Below, one piece after another: positions 7,697-16,377 of a DNA stretch of 64,000 nucleotides (the first letter of the stretch is position 1; every line of letters begins with the position of its first letter). The position numbers were made by a program, and so were the translations under genes. A model generated the notes under the pieces. That model had not been told where the DNA came from. It did not search any database and was given only the letters and a program-made list of their open reading frames with translations. The stretch is from Paracoccus sp041927875 (GTDB taxonomy: Bacteria > Pseudomonadota > Alphaproteobacteria > Rhodobacterales > Rhodobacteraceae). Location: assembly GCF_041927875.1 (NCBI RefSeq), contig NZ_JBHFHN010000002.1. One strand, given 5' to 3'.

Positions 7697-9214
7697 TTAC
7701 TCGACCGGCAGCGCGACAAAGCGCGGCTCACCCGCGCGGCGCACCAGCACCAGCAGCGACTTGCGCCCGGCCTCTTTCGCCTCGGTGATGCGGGCCTGAA
7801 GATCGGCCATGCTGGTCACCGGCTGCTGGCCCGCCTCGGTGATGACATCGCCCGCACGGATGCCCTTTTCAAAGGCCGCGCCGGTTTCATCGGCGCCATG
7901 CACGACCAGCCCCCTGGCGTCGCTGGGCAGGCTCAGTTCGGCCGCGCTTTCAGGCGTCAGCGGCGCCAGCGTCATGCCCAGAACCTGACCTTCATCGGCG
8001 GCTGGCGGGGTCGCGGGGGTGGCGCCTGTCTCACCGGCTTCGGCCAGCTCGCGCCGACCCAGGGTGATCTTCAGGTTCTGGGTCTTGCCGTCACGCAGCA
8101 CGATCACATCGACCGCCTGCCCCACCGGCGCATCGGCCACGCGCCGCACCAGATCGCGGCTGCTGGACACATCGCCGCCCGCGAAGGACACGATCACATC
8201 GCCCGACCGCATCCCCGCCTCGGCCGCCGGACCTTGCGGCACGTCGCTGACCATGGCGCCGCGCGGCTGCTCCATCCCCAGGGCATCGGCCATGTCGGGC
8301 GTCACGTCCTGAATCTTGACACCCAGCCAGCCGCGCCGCGTCTCGCCAAAGTCGCGCAACTGGGTCACGACCTTCTGCACCACGTTCGACGCCATCGAGA
8401 AGCCGATCCCGATCGAGCCGCCGTTGGGCGACAGGATCGCGGTGTTCACGCCCACGACCTCGCCGTTCATGTTGAACAGAGGACCGCCCGAATTGCCCCG
8501 GTTGATCGCCGCATCGGTTTGCAGATAGTCGTCGTAAGTGCCCGACAATTCACGGTTGCGGGCCGATACGATGCCCGAACTGGCCGAAAAACCCTGGCCC
8601 AGCGGGTTGCCCATCGCCAGCACCCAGTCACCCACCCGCATCAGATCGGAATTGCCAAAGGGCACAAAGGCCAGCGGCGTCGGGCTTTCCACCTTCAGAA
8701 CGGCAATATCGGTGGTGGGGTCGGTGCCGACCAGCTTGGCTGGCAGCTTGTTGCCACCAAAAAACTCGATCTCGATCTCGTCGGCCCCCTCGATGACGTG
8801 GTTGTTCGTCACGATGAAGCCATCCTCGGAAATCACGAAGCCCGAGCCAAGCGCCTGGCTTTCCTGGGTCGGTCCCTGCCCCGGCTGACCGGGTTGGCCC
8901 GGCTGCCCCGGCATGCCGGGCATTCCGAAATCGCGGAACAGATCCGAAAACGGCGAACCTTCGGGGAAGATGCCGCGCGGCCCGGCGGGCACCGAAACCT
9001 TGGTCGAGGTGGTGATGTTCACCACCGCCGGGCTGACCTGCTGGACCAGATCGGCAAAGGATTCAGGCGCGCCCCGCGCCTCGGCAACGCTGGGCATCAC
9101 GGTCATGGACGCGGCGGGCAGCCCCAGCGACAGGGCCGCGACCAGCGCGGTGGTCAGACCGAAACGGGCACGATCGGTCACGCGGTTCAGAACGGGGATA
9201 AAGGGCAGACGCAT
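7697..9214 (-). CDS. degP: Periplasmic Do/HtrA family serine protease with two PDZ domains
   Basis: A 505-residue protein. Residues 1-46 look like a signal peptide ending near VAEARG. The trypsin-like domain has the full triad: H139 (TNNHV), D169 (TTDIAVLK) and S242 (GNSGGPLF). Two PDZ domains follow (about 300-385 and 410-505). It degrades or refolds damaged envelope proteins. Before the protease core lies a short collagen-like run, GMPGQPGQPGQPGQG. It is transcribed after hflKC on the same strand, the common arrangement for envelope quality control, although about 300 bases and a terminator-like repeat intervene. The start at 9214 follows CGGAGTTGCCC. The symbol could equally be degQ or mucD. 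Confidence 0.93.
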   Translation of the reverse strand: MRLPFIPVLNRVTDRARFGLTTALVAALSLGLPAASMTVMPSVAEARGAPESFADLVQQVSPAVVNITTSTKVSVPAGPRGIFPEGSPFSDLFRDFGMPGMPGQPGQPGQPGQGPTQESQALGSGFVISEDGFIVTNNHVIEGADEIEIEFFGGNKLPAKLVGTDPTTDIAVLKVESPTPLAFVPFGNSDLMRVGDWVLAMGNPLGQGFSASSGIVSARNRELSGTYDDYLQTDAAINRGNSGGPLFNMNGEVVGVNTAILSPNGGSIGIGFSMASNVVQKVVTQLRDFGETRRGWLGVKIQDVTPDMADALGMEQPRGAMVSDVPQGPAAEAGMRSGDVIVSFAGGDVSSSRDLVRRVADAPVGQAVDVIVLRDGKTQNLKITLGRRELAEAGETGATPATPPAADEGQVLGMTLAPLTPESAAELSLPSDARGLVVHGADETGAAFEKGIRAGDVITEAGQQPVTSMADLQARITEAKEAGRKSLLVLVRRAGEPRFVALPVE

Positions 9215-9349
9215 GGGCAACTCCGGCATTACAGGCCCCGGCGCGGACACGGCGTCACAGCGATGCGGGGCGGTTCATGTCTTCACCTAGGTTCGCCGGG
9301 TTTCAAATGAAAGACAATCGCGTGGCGTCACGTTGATGTGACGCCCGCC

Positions 9350-9378
9350 CTTCTTTCTTGTCCAAATACGCCGGGGGG
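9350..9378 (-). repeat. Dispersed 3'-end motif, copy 3 (downstream of hflC)
   Basis: On the minus strand CCGGCGTATTTGGACAAG then AAAGAAG. Its core is almost the same as the copy after ppk2. It lies about 150 bases past the hflC stop, in sense orientation. Confidence 0.6.
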
Positions 9379-9480
9379 TGAGGAGGATCAGGAAACGGTC
9401 CGGGGGACCGTGTCCCCGACGAACGCCCGAGGCCCTGGCCGAGGGCAGGGCAGCGCCCCCGCGCGACACTGCCAAACGAC

Positions 9481-9507
9481 AACGCCCCACCACAGGGGCG
9501 GGGCGTT
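9481..9507 (-). terminator. Inverted repeat after hflC
   Basis: AACGCCCC ... GGGGCGTT forms a perfect 8-bp stem with an 11-base loop, 21 bases past the hflC stop. On the minus strand it is followed by GTCGTTT, so the T-tract is weak. It is the likely end of the hflKC transcript. Confidence 0.6.
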
Positions 9508-9528
9508 GCCAAAGCCTTGATCGGCCGC

Positions 9529-10578
9529 TTACGGCTGGGTCAACGGCACATCCGTCGTGACGTTTTCGGCGCGCGGCAGGCTGGGTTCCAGCGCCGAGGC
9601 CGGCAGCTCGGCCGCAGGCGGCGTCACCGCGCTGTCCTGCTGCTCCTCACCCATCGGCGACTCGCTCACCGCAGGCGGCGGCGTCAGCACCGGAGAGGGC
9701 AGCGCCTGCCCCCCGGTATAGTCGCGCAGATAGTCGAAGAACACGCTGTCGGGCTGCATCACGATCGAGGTATCCCCCGCCTTCATCGCCCGCTCATACG
9801 AGGTCAGCGACCGGGTAAAGGCGAAGAACTCGGGGTCGCGGCCAAAGGCCTGGGCATAGATCGCGTTGCGGCTGGCGTCGGCCTCACCGCGCACGATCTC
9901 GGCCTTCTTGCGCGCCTCGGAGGTCAGCTCAACCACCGTCCGGTCGGCGGCGGCGCGCACGCGTTGCGCGGCCTCGCCCCCGCGCGCCACCTCATCGGCG
10001 GCCTCGCGTTCGCGTTCAGCCCGCATCCGCGCATAGGTCGCGGCCAGGTTCTGTTCGGGCAGATCGGTGCGGGTCAGACGCACGTCGATGACATCCACCC
10101 CCAGGCTGGCGGCGCGTTCGCGGGCCAGATCGCGGATGCGGTTCATCAAGGGCGTGCGGTCCTCGGACAGCACCGTGGTCGAGGGCACCGACCCCAGCAC
10201 CGCCCGGATCGCATCGTTCAGGATGCCATCCAGACGCGACCGCGCGGTTTCCTCGCCGCCGACACCGGTGGCTTCGCGGAAATCGACGATATTGGTGATC
10301 CGCCAGCGTGCGAAGGCATCGACCACCAGACGGCGGTCGTCCAGCGGCGTCACCTCGATCGGCTGGGTCGGCAGCGCCAGGATGCGGTCGTCATATTTCA
10401 CGACCTCCTGGATGAAGGGGATCTTGAAGCCCAGACCGGGGTCTTCCTTGACCTGCCTCACCTGACCGAATTGCAGCACCAGCGCCTTTTCGCGTTCGTC
10501 CACGGTGAACACCGCCGACATTGCCAAGGCGCCCAGCACGAACAGGCCGGGGATCAAAAGTTGTGCGGCACGGGCCAT
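9529..10578 (-). CDS. hflC: HflC, SPFH-family regulator of FtsH protease
   Basis: A 349-residue protein. One N-terminal membrane anchor (LLIPGLFVLGALAMSAVF) is followed by the SPFH/band-7 domain (DEREKALVLQFGQV) and a charged coiled-coil region (residues about 160-235, rich in REREAADEVARG-like helices). With HflK it forms the periplasmic cage around FtsH. Residues beyond about 300 are a Pro/Ala/Glu-rich tail that Escherichia coli HflC lacks. The start overlaps the hflK stop by one base, so the pair is translationally coupled. Confidence 0.95.
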   Translation of the reverse strand: MARAAQLLIPGLFVLGALAMSAVFTVDEREKALVLQFGQVRQVKEDPGLGFKIPFIQEVVKYDDRILALPTQPIEVTPLDDRRLVVDAFARWRITNIVDFREATGVGGEETARSRLDGILNDAIRAVLGSVPSTTVLSEDRTPLMNRIRDLARERAASLGVDVIDVRLTRTDLPEQNLAATYARMRAEREREAADEVARGGEAAQRVRAAADRTVVELTSEARKKAEIVRGEADASRNAIYAQAFGRDPEFFAFTRSLTSYERAMKAGDTSIVMQPDSVFFDYLRDYTGGQALPSPVLTPPPAVSESPMGEEQQDSAVTPPAAELPASALEPSLPRAENVTTDVPLTQP

Positions 10579-11789
10579 CAGTTCCCCCCTTCGCTGGTGG
10601 TGGCGCCGCCACGGCGCAGTTGATCCAGCGGCAGATAAGGCACGACCCCGCCGCCTTGACCGCCCTGGCCGCCGGACACGCCATCCAGGATGACCTTGTC
10701 CACATCGCCCAGAACTTTTTCCATCGTTTCCAGATACATGCGGCGGCGCGTGACTTCGGGCGCCTTGATGTATTCGTCATAGACGGCGTTGAAGCGGCTG
10801 GCCTCACCCTGGGCGTTGTTCACCACTTCGGCGCGATAGCCCTCGGCGTTCTCGACCAGTTGCGCGGCTTCACCCCGCGCGCCCGCCAGCACCCGGTTGG
10901 CATAGGCGTCGGCCTCTTTCTCAAGCCGGTCGCGTTCCTGCTGTGCGGCCTGAACCTCGCGGAAACTGTCGATGACCTCGCGCGGCGGGTCGGCGCGGTT
11001 GAAGTTGACGCGCACGATGTTGATGCCCGCGTCATAGCTGTCCAGCGTCGCCTGGACCGCATTGCGCAGATCGCCGGCGATCAGGCCACGGTCGCGGTTC
11101 AGGATCGGGGCCAGTTCCGACCGCGCGATGATATCGCGCATGGCCGATTCCGACACCGCGCGGATCGTGTCCTGCGGGTCGGCGATGTTGAACAGGAACT
11201 TCGACGGATCGGTGATGTTCCAGACCACCTGGAACTCGACATCGACGATGTTCTGGTCGCCGGTCAGCATCAGGCCGCTGTCCATCGTGCCGCCCTTGCC
11301 GGTGCCGATCTCGATCGACCGTTCGGTCGAGACCGGGATCACCTCGCGCGTGACGACCGGCCAGGGCGCGAAGTTCAGGCCCGGCTCGCCCACGCCGACG
11401 AAGCGGCCGAACATCAGCTCGACGCTGCGTTCCTCAAGTTTGACCTGGTAAAAGCTGGCGAAGGCCCACAGCACGGCGGCGCCAAGCGCGGCCAGACCGA
11501 TGGCGCCGCGGCTGAGCATCGGGCCTTGCGGCAGACGCGGGCCATTGCCGCCCGAACCGCCATTGCCGCCCTGCCCCGGACGCCCCTTGCCGCCCATCAG
11601 CACGCGCAACTGATCCTGACCGCGCCGCATCATCTCCTCGATTTCGGGCGGGATCGGACGTTCACCGGGGCGGCGCGGGCCGCCCGAGGGGTCGCGGTCG
11701 GGGTCTCGGTTCGGGTCTCGGGGGTCATTGGGCCGGTCGCGGTCATCGCCGCGATTGCCGCCTCCGCCGCCCCAGGGGCCTTTGGTCAT
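10578..11789 (-). CDS. hflK: HflK, SPFH-family regulator of FtsH protease
   Basis: A 403-residue protein. The cytoplasmic N-terminus (1-90) is Gly/Asp/Arg/Pro-rich with several NRDPDRDP-like repeats and a glycine-rich run, as in other HflK proteins. One membrane segment follows at about 98-115 (GAIGLAALGAAVLWAFASFY), then the SPFH domain (SVELMFGRFVGVGEPGLNF) and a helical region. It partners with HflC around FtsH. It is the first gene of the hflK-hflC operon, with its start near 11789 preceded by a GGAAGA ribosome site. Confidence 0.95.
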   Translation of the reverse strand: MTKGPWGGGGGNRGDDRDRPNDPRDPNRDPDRDPSGGPRRPGERPIPPEIEEMMRRGQDQLRVLMGGKGRPGQGGNGGSGGNGPRLPQGPMLSRGAIGLAALGAAVLWAFASFYQVKLEERSVELMFGRFVGVGEPGLNFAPWPVVTREVIPVSTERSIEIGTGKGGTMDSGLMLTGDQNIVDVEFQVVWNITDPSKFLFNIADPQDTIRAVSESAMRDIIARSELAPILNRDRGLIAGDLRNAVQATLDSYDAGINIVRVNFNRADPPREVIDSFREVQAAQQERDRLEKEADAYANRVLAGARGEAAQLVENAEGYRAEVVNNAQGEASRFNAVYDEYIKAPEVTRRRMYLETMEKVLGDVDKVILDGVSGGQGGQGGGVVPYLPLDQLRRGGATTSEGGN

Positions 11790-11884
11790 CCGTCTTCCTT
11801 TCGGTCAGTCTTCCTCGGTGCAGATCGCAGCCGGGCCGCATCTTGCCACTTGGGCAGGGGGCGGCCCGAAATCAAGTCAAGGGC

Positions 11885-13255
11885 CTAGCCAAGGCCGGGG
11901 TATTCGCGCGTCATCTGGCGCATCGTCACCAATTCCTCGGCCAGGGTGGGGTGCACGGCCATGGTGGCGTCGAAATCGGCCTTGGTCGCGCCCATGGTGA
12001 TCGCTACGGCGGCCATCTGGATGATCTCGCCCGCCTCGGGGGCGAAGATATGGCAGCCCAGCACCCGATCGGTCGCGACATCGACCACCAGCTTCAGGCG
12101 GGCGCGGGCCTCGGATCCGGCAAAGGCGCTGCGCATCGGGCGGAAGGCGGTGGCGAAGATCCGGGTGTTGCCGCGCGCCACAGCCTCGGCCTCGGTCATG
12201 CCGATGGTGGCCAGCTCAAACGGCCGGGTAAAGACGGCGCTGGCGATCAGGCTGTGATCGACCTTGCGCGGGGTCGCGGCAAAGATCGTGTCGGCAAAGG
12301 CGTGCCCCTCGCGGATGGCGACGGGCGTCAGGTTCGCGCGGTCGGTCACATCACCCACCGCAAAGATCGAGGGAACCGCCGTCTGCGACCATTCATCGAC
12401 GATGATCTGGCCGCGCGCGCCCAGCTTGACGCCGGTGTTTTCCAGCCCCAGATCGGCGGTGTTCGGCACCCGTCCGGTGGCGAACAGCACCGCGTCAAAG
12501 ACCTGCGTGCTGCCGTTGTCGAAGATCACCCGCAGCCCTTCTGCCGTGCGCTCGATCGCCGCCAGATCCAGCCGCACCCGCAGATCGACGCCTTCCGCCA
12601 CCAGCTGATCGGCGGCGGCATCGGCCATCTCCGCATCAAAGCCGCGCAGGATTTGCGTGCCGCGATAGGCCTGCACTACCTGGCTGCCCAGACCGGCAAA
12701 AACCCCGGCAAATTCGCAGGCGATATAGCCGCCGCCGACGATCAGCAGCCGGTCGGGCAGCCGTTCCATGCCGAACACATCGTCCGAGACCATCGCCAAA
12801 TCCGCCCCCGGCAGCACCGGGCGAACCGGCCGCCCGCCGGTGGCGATCAGGATGTGCTTGGCGGTGATCGTTTCGTCGTTCACCTGTACCGTGTGATGGT
12901 CGACCAGCCGGGCGCGGCCGTCGATCACCCGCACCCCGGCCCCGGTCTGACCGGCACGATAGACGCCCTCAAGCCGGGTCAGTTCCGCATCCAGACGGGC
13001 GCGGAAGGCGGGCCAGTCAAAGGCCCCGGAGCTGGCATCGGCCCAAGCGTAGCCGCGCGATTGTTCGGCCCCGGCGCGCGCGCTGGCGGCGAACACCATC
13101 AGCTTTTTCGGCACGCAGCCGCGAATGACGCAGGTGCCGCCCATCCGGCTTTCCTCGGCCAGGGCCACGCGCGCCCCGTGCCCGGCGGCGATCCGCGCCG
13201 CCCGCACCCCGCCCGAGCCGCCGCCGATGACGAACAGATCGACGTCAAAGCTCAT
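11885..13255 (-). CDS. gor: Glutathione-disulfide reductase
   Basis: A 456-residue class I FAD/NAD(P)-disulfide oxidoreductase. It has the FAD site GGGSGGVRAARIAA, the redox pair C42/C47 in GGTCVIRGCVPKKL, a second nucleotide site GGGYIACEFAGVF, and the C-terminal dimer-interface HPTLAEELVT that supplies the catalytic His-Glu. The GCVPKK form is typical of bacterial glutathione reductases rather than dihydrolipoamide dehydrogenase. It keeps glutathione reduced with NADPH. Its ATG overlaps the rpiA stop by 4 bases, so it is the second gene of an rpiA-gor unit. This pairing is biochemically sensible because the pentose phosphate pathway makes NADPH. Confidence 0.93.
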   Translation of the reverse strand: MSFDVDLFVIGGGSGGVRAARIAAGHGARVALAEESRMGGTCVIRGCVPKKLMVFAASARAGAEQSRGYAWADASSGAFDWPAFRARLDAELTRLEGVYRAGQTGAGVRVIDGRARLVDHHTVQVNDETITAKHILIATGGRPVRPVLPGADLAMVSDDVFGMERLPDRLLIVGGGYIACEFAGVFAGLGSQVVQAYRGTQILRGFDAEMADAAADQLVAEGVDLRVRLDLAAIERTAEGLRVIFDNGSTQVFDAVLFATGRVPNTADLGLENTGVKLGARGQIIVDEWSQTAVPSIFAVGDVTDRANLTPVAIREGHAFADTIFAATPRKVDHSLIASAVFTRPFELATIGMTEAEAVARGNTRIFATAFRPMRSAFAGSEARARLKLVVDVATDRVLGCHIFAPEAGEIIQMAAVAITMGATKADFDATMAVHPTLAEELVTMRQMTREYPGLG

Positions 13256-13968
13256 GCCAGAACCTCGCGCGTGGAGCCATCGGCGGACCCCAGAATGGCG
13301 CGGCTGGCGATGTTCAGGAACAGGCCGGTTTCCACCACACCCGCCACCGCCAGAAGCCGGTCGGACAAAGCCTGCGCATCGCTGATCGCGCCCAGATGCA
13401 GGTCCAGGATCAGGTTCCCCTCATCCGTGCGGATCGGCGCGTCGGCCCCGCGCAGCACCACGTCGCGCCCCTCATATCCCAGCTCATCCAACGCCTTGCG
13501 CACCAGCCGCGCGCTGCTTTCCCAGCCAAAGGGGATCACCTCGACCGGCAGCGGAAAGGCCCCCAGCCGCGCGACATGCTTGCTGTCATCGGCAATCACG
13601 ATCATCCGGTCGGATGCCGTCGCCACGATCTTTTCATGCAAAAGCGCCGCGCCGCCGCCCTTGATCAGTTGCAGGCGGTCGTCCAGCTCATCCGCGCCGT
13701 CGATGGTCAGGTCCAGCCGCCCCGCCGCATCCAGCGTCACCGTCTGGATACCGACCGCCGCCGCCAGTTCCGCCGTCCGGCGCGAGGTCGGCACGGCCGT
13801 CAGCCGCAGCCCCTCGGCCTTGACCCGCTCACCCAGGGCCGCAACCAGAAAGGCCGCCGTCGATCCGGTGCCCAGACCCAGCTTCATGCCGTCGCGCACC
13901 TCGCCCAAAGCGGCGCGGGCAGCGGCATCCTTGGCGCGGTCGGCGGGCGAAAGCGGGCTGGCACTCAT
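13252..13968 (-). CDS. rpiA: Ribose-5-phosphate isomerase A
   Basis: A 238-residue RpiA with the conserved GLGTGSTAAF phosphate loop, DGADELD with the catalytic aspartates, KGGGAALLHEKIVA with the catalytic lysine/glutamate, and a C-terminal sheet. It interconverts ribose-5-phosphate and ribulose-5-phosphate. I chose the ATG at 13968 because AGGAGA precedes it at a good distance; the longer open frame to 14067 has no ribosome site. It heads the rpiA-gor operon and is transcribed divergently from the serine dehydratase gene. Confidence 0.95.
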   Translation of the reverse strand: MSASPLSPADRAKDAAARAALGEVRDGMKLGLGTGSTAAFLVAALGERVKAEGLRLTAVPTSRRTAELAAAVGIQTVTLDAAGRLDLTIDGADELDDRLQLIKGGGAALLHEKIVATASDRMIVIADDSKHVARLGAFPLPVEVIPFGWESSARLVRKALDELGYEGRDVVLRGADAPIRTDEGNLILDLHLGAISDAQALSDRLLAVAGVVETGLFLNIASRAILGSADGSTREVLA

Positions 13969-14118
13969 GGCGGGTCTCCTGTTGGTTTGGGACGTTATAG
14001 GCAGGCTTGCCGCGAATGGGTAGCCGCCGGATGGTCGCGGGCGCGACAATCCCCGTCGTTTTCGCATGGCCGTCCGCGCCCGACTGCGCCATCATGCCGC
14101 AAATCCAACGGAGGCCGC

Positions 14119-15498
14119 ATGTTCCTGTCCACCTTCGACATCTTCAAGATCGGCGTCGGCCCGTCCTCGTCGCATACGATGGGGCCGATGGTTGCGGGCG
14201 GGCGGTTTCTGGACCGGCTGCGGGCGTCGTCCTTTCATCCGCGCGGGCTGCGCGCCGGGCTTTACGGATCGCTGGCCTTCACCGGCAAGGGCCACGCGAC
14301 CGACCGCGCCACGATCCTGGGGTTGGCAGGATTCCTGCCCGAAAGCTATGACGCCGCCGAGGCCGAGGCCGCCCTGGCCGCCAACCGCGACAGCAAGACC
14401 CTGACCCCGCCCGGCCTGGGCGAGCTGGCCTTTGATCCCGATGCCGATCTGGTGTTCCACTATGATGCGCCGCTGCCCGGCCATGCCAATGGCATGGTGC
14501 TGATGGCCTTGGACGGTCAGGGCGACGTGATCGCGCAGGAGACCTATTATTCCATCGGTGGCGGCTTTGTGGTCACCGGCGACGAGCTGGCCGAGGCCGC
14601 GACAGACCGCAAGGCAGCCACAACGCCCGTGCCCTATCCCTTTGACAGCGCAGCGCAAATGCTGTGGATGGCGCGTGACAGCGGCAAGACCATCGCGCAG
14701 ATGAAGCGCGCCAATGAACGCATCTGGCGAAGTGATGCGCAGATCGACACCGGCCTGTCGCGGATCTGGGCGGTGATGACCGACACGATCGATCGCGGCC
14801 TGTCGCGCGATGGCATCCTGCCCGGCGGGCTGAACATCCGCCGCCGCGCCCGCGCCATCCATGAGGCGCTGGTCGCCGAACGCGGCATGAACCTGAACGC
14901 GCCGCATACGATCAACGACTGGATGTCGACCTATGCCATGGCGGTGAATGAGGAAAACGCCGCCGGTGGCCAGGTCGTCACTGCCCCCACCAATGGCGCG
15001 GCGGGCGTGGTGCCGGCCGTCATCCGCTATTGGCTGGATCATGTGCCCGGCGCCAGCCGCGCGGGCATTGGCGATTTCCTGCTGACGGCGGCGGCCATCG
15101 GCGGCATCATCAAGCACAATGCCAGCATCTCGGGCGCGGAATGCGGCTGCCAGGCCGAGGTCGGATCGGCCGCTGCGATGGCTGCGGCGGGCCTGTGCGC
15201 GGTGTTGGGCGGCACCCCCGAGCAAATCGAAAACGCCGCGGAAATCGCGCTGGAACATCACCTTGGCATGACCTGCGATCCGGTCAAGGGGCTGGTGCAG
15301 GTGCCTTGCATCGAACGAAACGGCCTGGGCGCGATCAAGGCGGTCAGCGCCGCCAGCCTGGCGCTGCGCGGCGACGGCCAGCATTTCGTGCCGTTGGATG
15401 CGGCCATCGAAACCATGCGGCAAACGGGCCGCGACATGCACGAAAAATACAAGGAGACGAGCCTGGGCGGGCTTGCCGTAAACGTGCCGAATTGCTAG
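14119..15498 (+). CDS. sdaA: L-serine ammonia-lyase (iron-sulfur dependent)
   Basis: A 459-residue single-chain L-serine dehydratase. The N-terminal beta domain carries FDIFKIGVGPSSSHTMGPM. The alpha domain has the cysteines for the 4Fe-4S cluster (in AECGCQAEVG and in the MTCDPVKGLVQVPC segment). It converts serine to pyruvate and ammonia. The start at 14119 is preceded by ACGGAGGCCGC. An open frame extends much further upstream but only as antisense to rpiA. It appears to be a single-gene unit. Confidence 0.95.
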   Translation: MFLSTFDIFKIGVGPSSSHTMGPMVAGGRFLDRLRASSFHPRGLRAGLYGSLAFTGKGHATDRATILGLAGFLPESYDAAEAEAALAANRDSKTLTPPGLGELAFDPDADLVFHYDAPLPGHANGMVLMALDGQGDVIAQETYYSIGGGFVVTGDELAEAATDRKAATTPVPYPFDSAAQMLWMARDSGKTIAQMKRANERIWRSDAQIDTGLSRIWAVMTDTIDRGLSRDGILPGGLNIRRRARAIHEALVAERGMNLNAPHTINDWMSTYAMAVNEENAAGGQVVTAPTNGAAGVVPAVIRYWLDHVPGASRAGIGDFLLTAAAIGGIIKHNASISGAECGCQAEVGSAAAMAAAGLCAVLGGTPEQIENAAEIALEHHLGMTCDPVKGLVQVPCIERNGLGAIKAVSAASLALRGDGQHFVPLDAAIETMRQTGRDMHEKYKETSLGGLAVNVPNC

Positions 15499-15526
15499 CG
15501 CAGACGGATCATTCCTGGAGACGCCG

Positions 15527-16354
15527 ATGCGCCTGACCCTTGCCCTGATGCTGTCCGCGCCCTTCGCGCTGGCCGCCTGCACCGATCCCTTCGCCAGCCT
15601 GCGCACCGCGCCCGACCCAGCGGCCGAAGCCGCGCCCGCCCAGCCCGCGCCTGTCGGACCGCCGGCGGTGTCGCCGCTGGAACAGCCGATCGAGGTCGCC
15701 GTGGGTGAGCAACTGGCCACCGTCGACGGCGTGACCAACCGCAGCCATGGCTTCAAGGCGCAAGGCGCGGGCTGGACCGCCCATGCGGCAGGCAACAGCA
15801 CGGTGTTCACCAATGGCGGGTCCAAGCCGCGTTCGGTGCGGGTGCGCAAACTGGCCTTCGCGGGCGGCGTCGAATATATCGGCGTTGTCAGCGACCGGCC
15901 CTATGCGCTGCGTGTGACCAATGTCGCGTGCAGCGACGGCGCGGGCAGCCATGCCTTTACCGCGCGGATGACGGTGCAGGGCCGCAGCCTGAACGGCTGT
16001 GCCGATGCCACGACCGAGAACCCGCCCAAGGCCCCCGCCGCGCCCGGCGTGACCGCCAAGCCAGCCGCCCCGGCCAAGCCGAAACCGGCCACGCCCGCGC
16101 CTGCGACGCCTGCGCCCGCCACCCCGGCGCCTGCCACGCCCGCGCCGGCAACCCCGGCACCGGCGACGCCTGCCCCCGCTACTCCGGCACCCGAGACTCC
16201 GGCGCCCACCACCCCGGCCCCGGCGACACCGGCACCCACCACGCCGGCGCCCGCAACCCCGGCCCCCGCAACGCCGGCACCGACCGGCCCGGTGGTGATC
16301 CCGCCGCCGCCCTTCGTGCTGCCGCCGCTGGGCAATCCGCCCAGCATGAACTGA
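15527..16354 (+). CDS. Putative lipoprotein with a TPAPA pentapeptide repeat tail
   Basis: A 275-residue protein of unknown function. Residues 1-17 form a lipoprotein signal ending in LAAC (C18), so it is probably lipid-anchored. Residues about 50-165 form a small globular region with two cysteines (VACSDGAGS and LNGCADAT). From about residue 188 to 252 it consists of 13 five-residue units of the form A/T/E-T-P-A-P, then a hydrophobic proline stretch (VIPPPPFVLPPLG). Such tails often span the cell wall or periplasm. It starts after GGAGACGCC, 28 bases after sdaA. The base composition is normal for the region; only the repeat is odd. Confidence 0.8.
   Translation: MRLTLALMLSAPFALAACTDPFASLRTAPDPAAEAAPAQPAPVGPPAVSPLEQPIEVAVGEQLATVDGVTNRSHGFKAQGAGWTAHAAGNSTVFTNGGSKPRSVRVRKLAFAGGVEYIGVVSDRPYALRVTNVACSDGAGSHAFTARMTVQGRSLNGCADATTENPPKAPAAPGVTAKPAAPAKPKPATPAPATPAPATPAPATPAPATPAPATPAPATPAPETPAPTTPAPATPAPTTPAPATPAPATPAPTGPVVIPPPPFVLPPLGNPPSMN
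16088..16282 (+). repeat. Thirteen 15-base coding repeats (A-T-P-A-P units)
   Basis: Thirteen in-frame 15-base units encode x-T-P-A-P (x is A, E or T) in the lipoprotein gene. Third codon positions vary widely between units, so the peptide is conserved more than the DNA. This argues for selection on the protein rather than recent slippage. Confidence 0.9.
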
Positions 16355-16377
16355 TGCAGATGGGGCGGTGATCGCTG

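Larger units (their letters stand above)
9215..9528. other. Intergenic stretch between hflC and degP
   Basis: There is no credible gene in these 314 bases. They contain the hflC terminator-like inverted repeat (9481-9507), one copy of the dispersed motif (9350-9378) and a G/C-rich segment. The degP promoter must lie here or further upstream; I see no clear -35/-10 pair. Confidence 0.6.
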
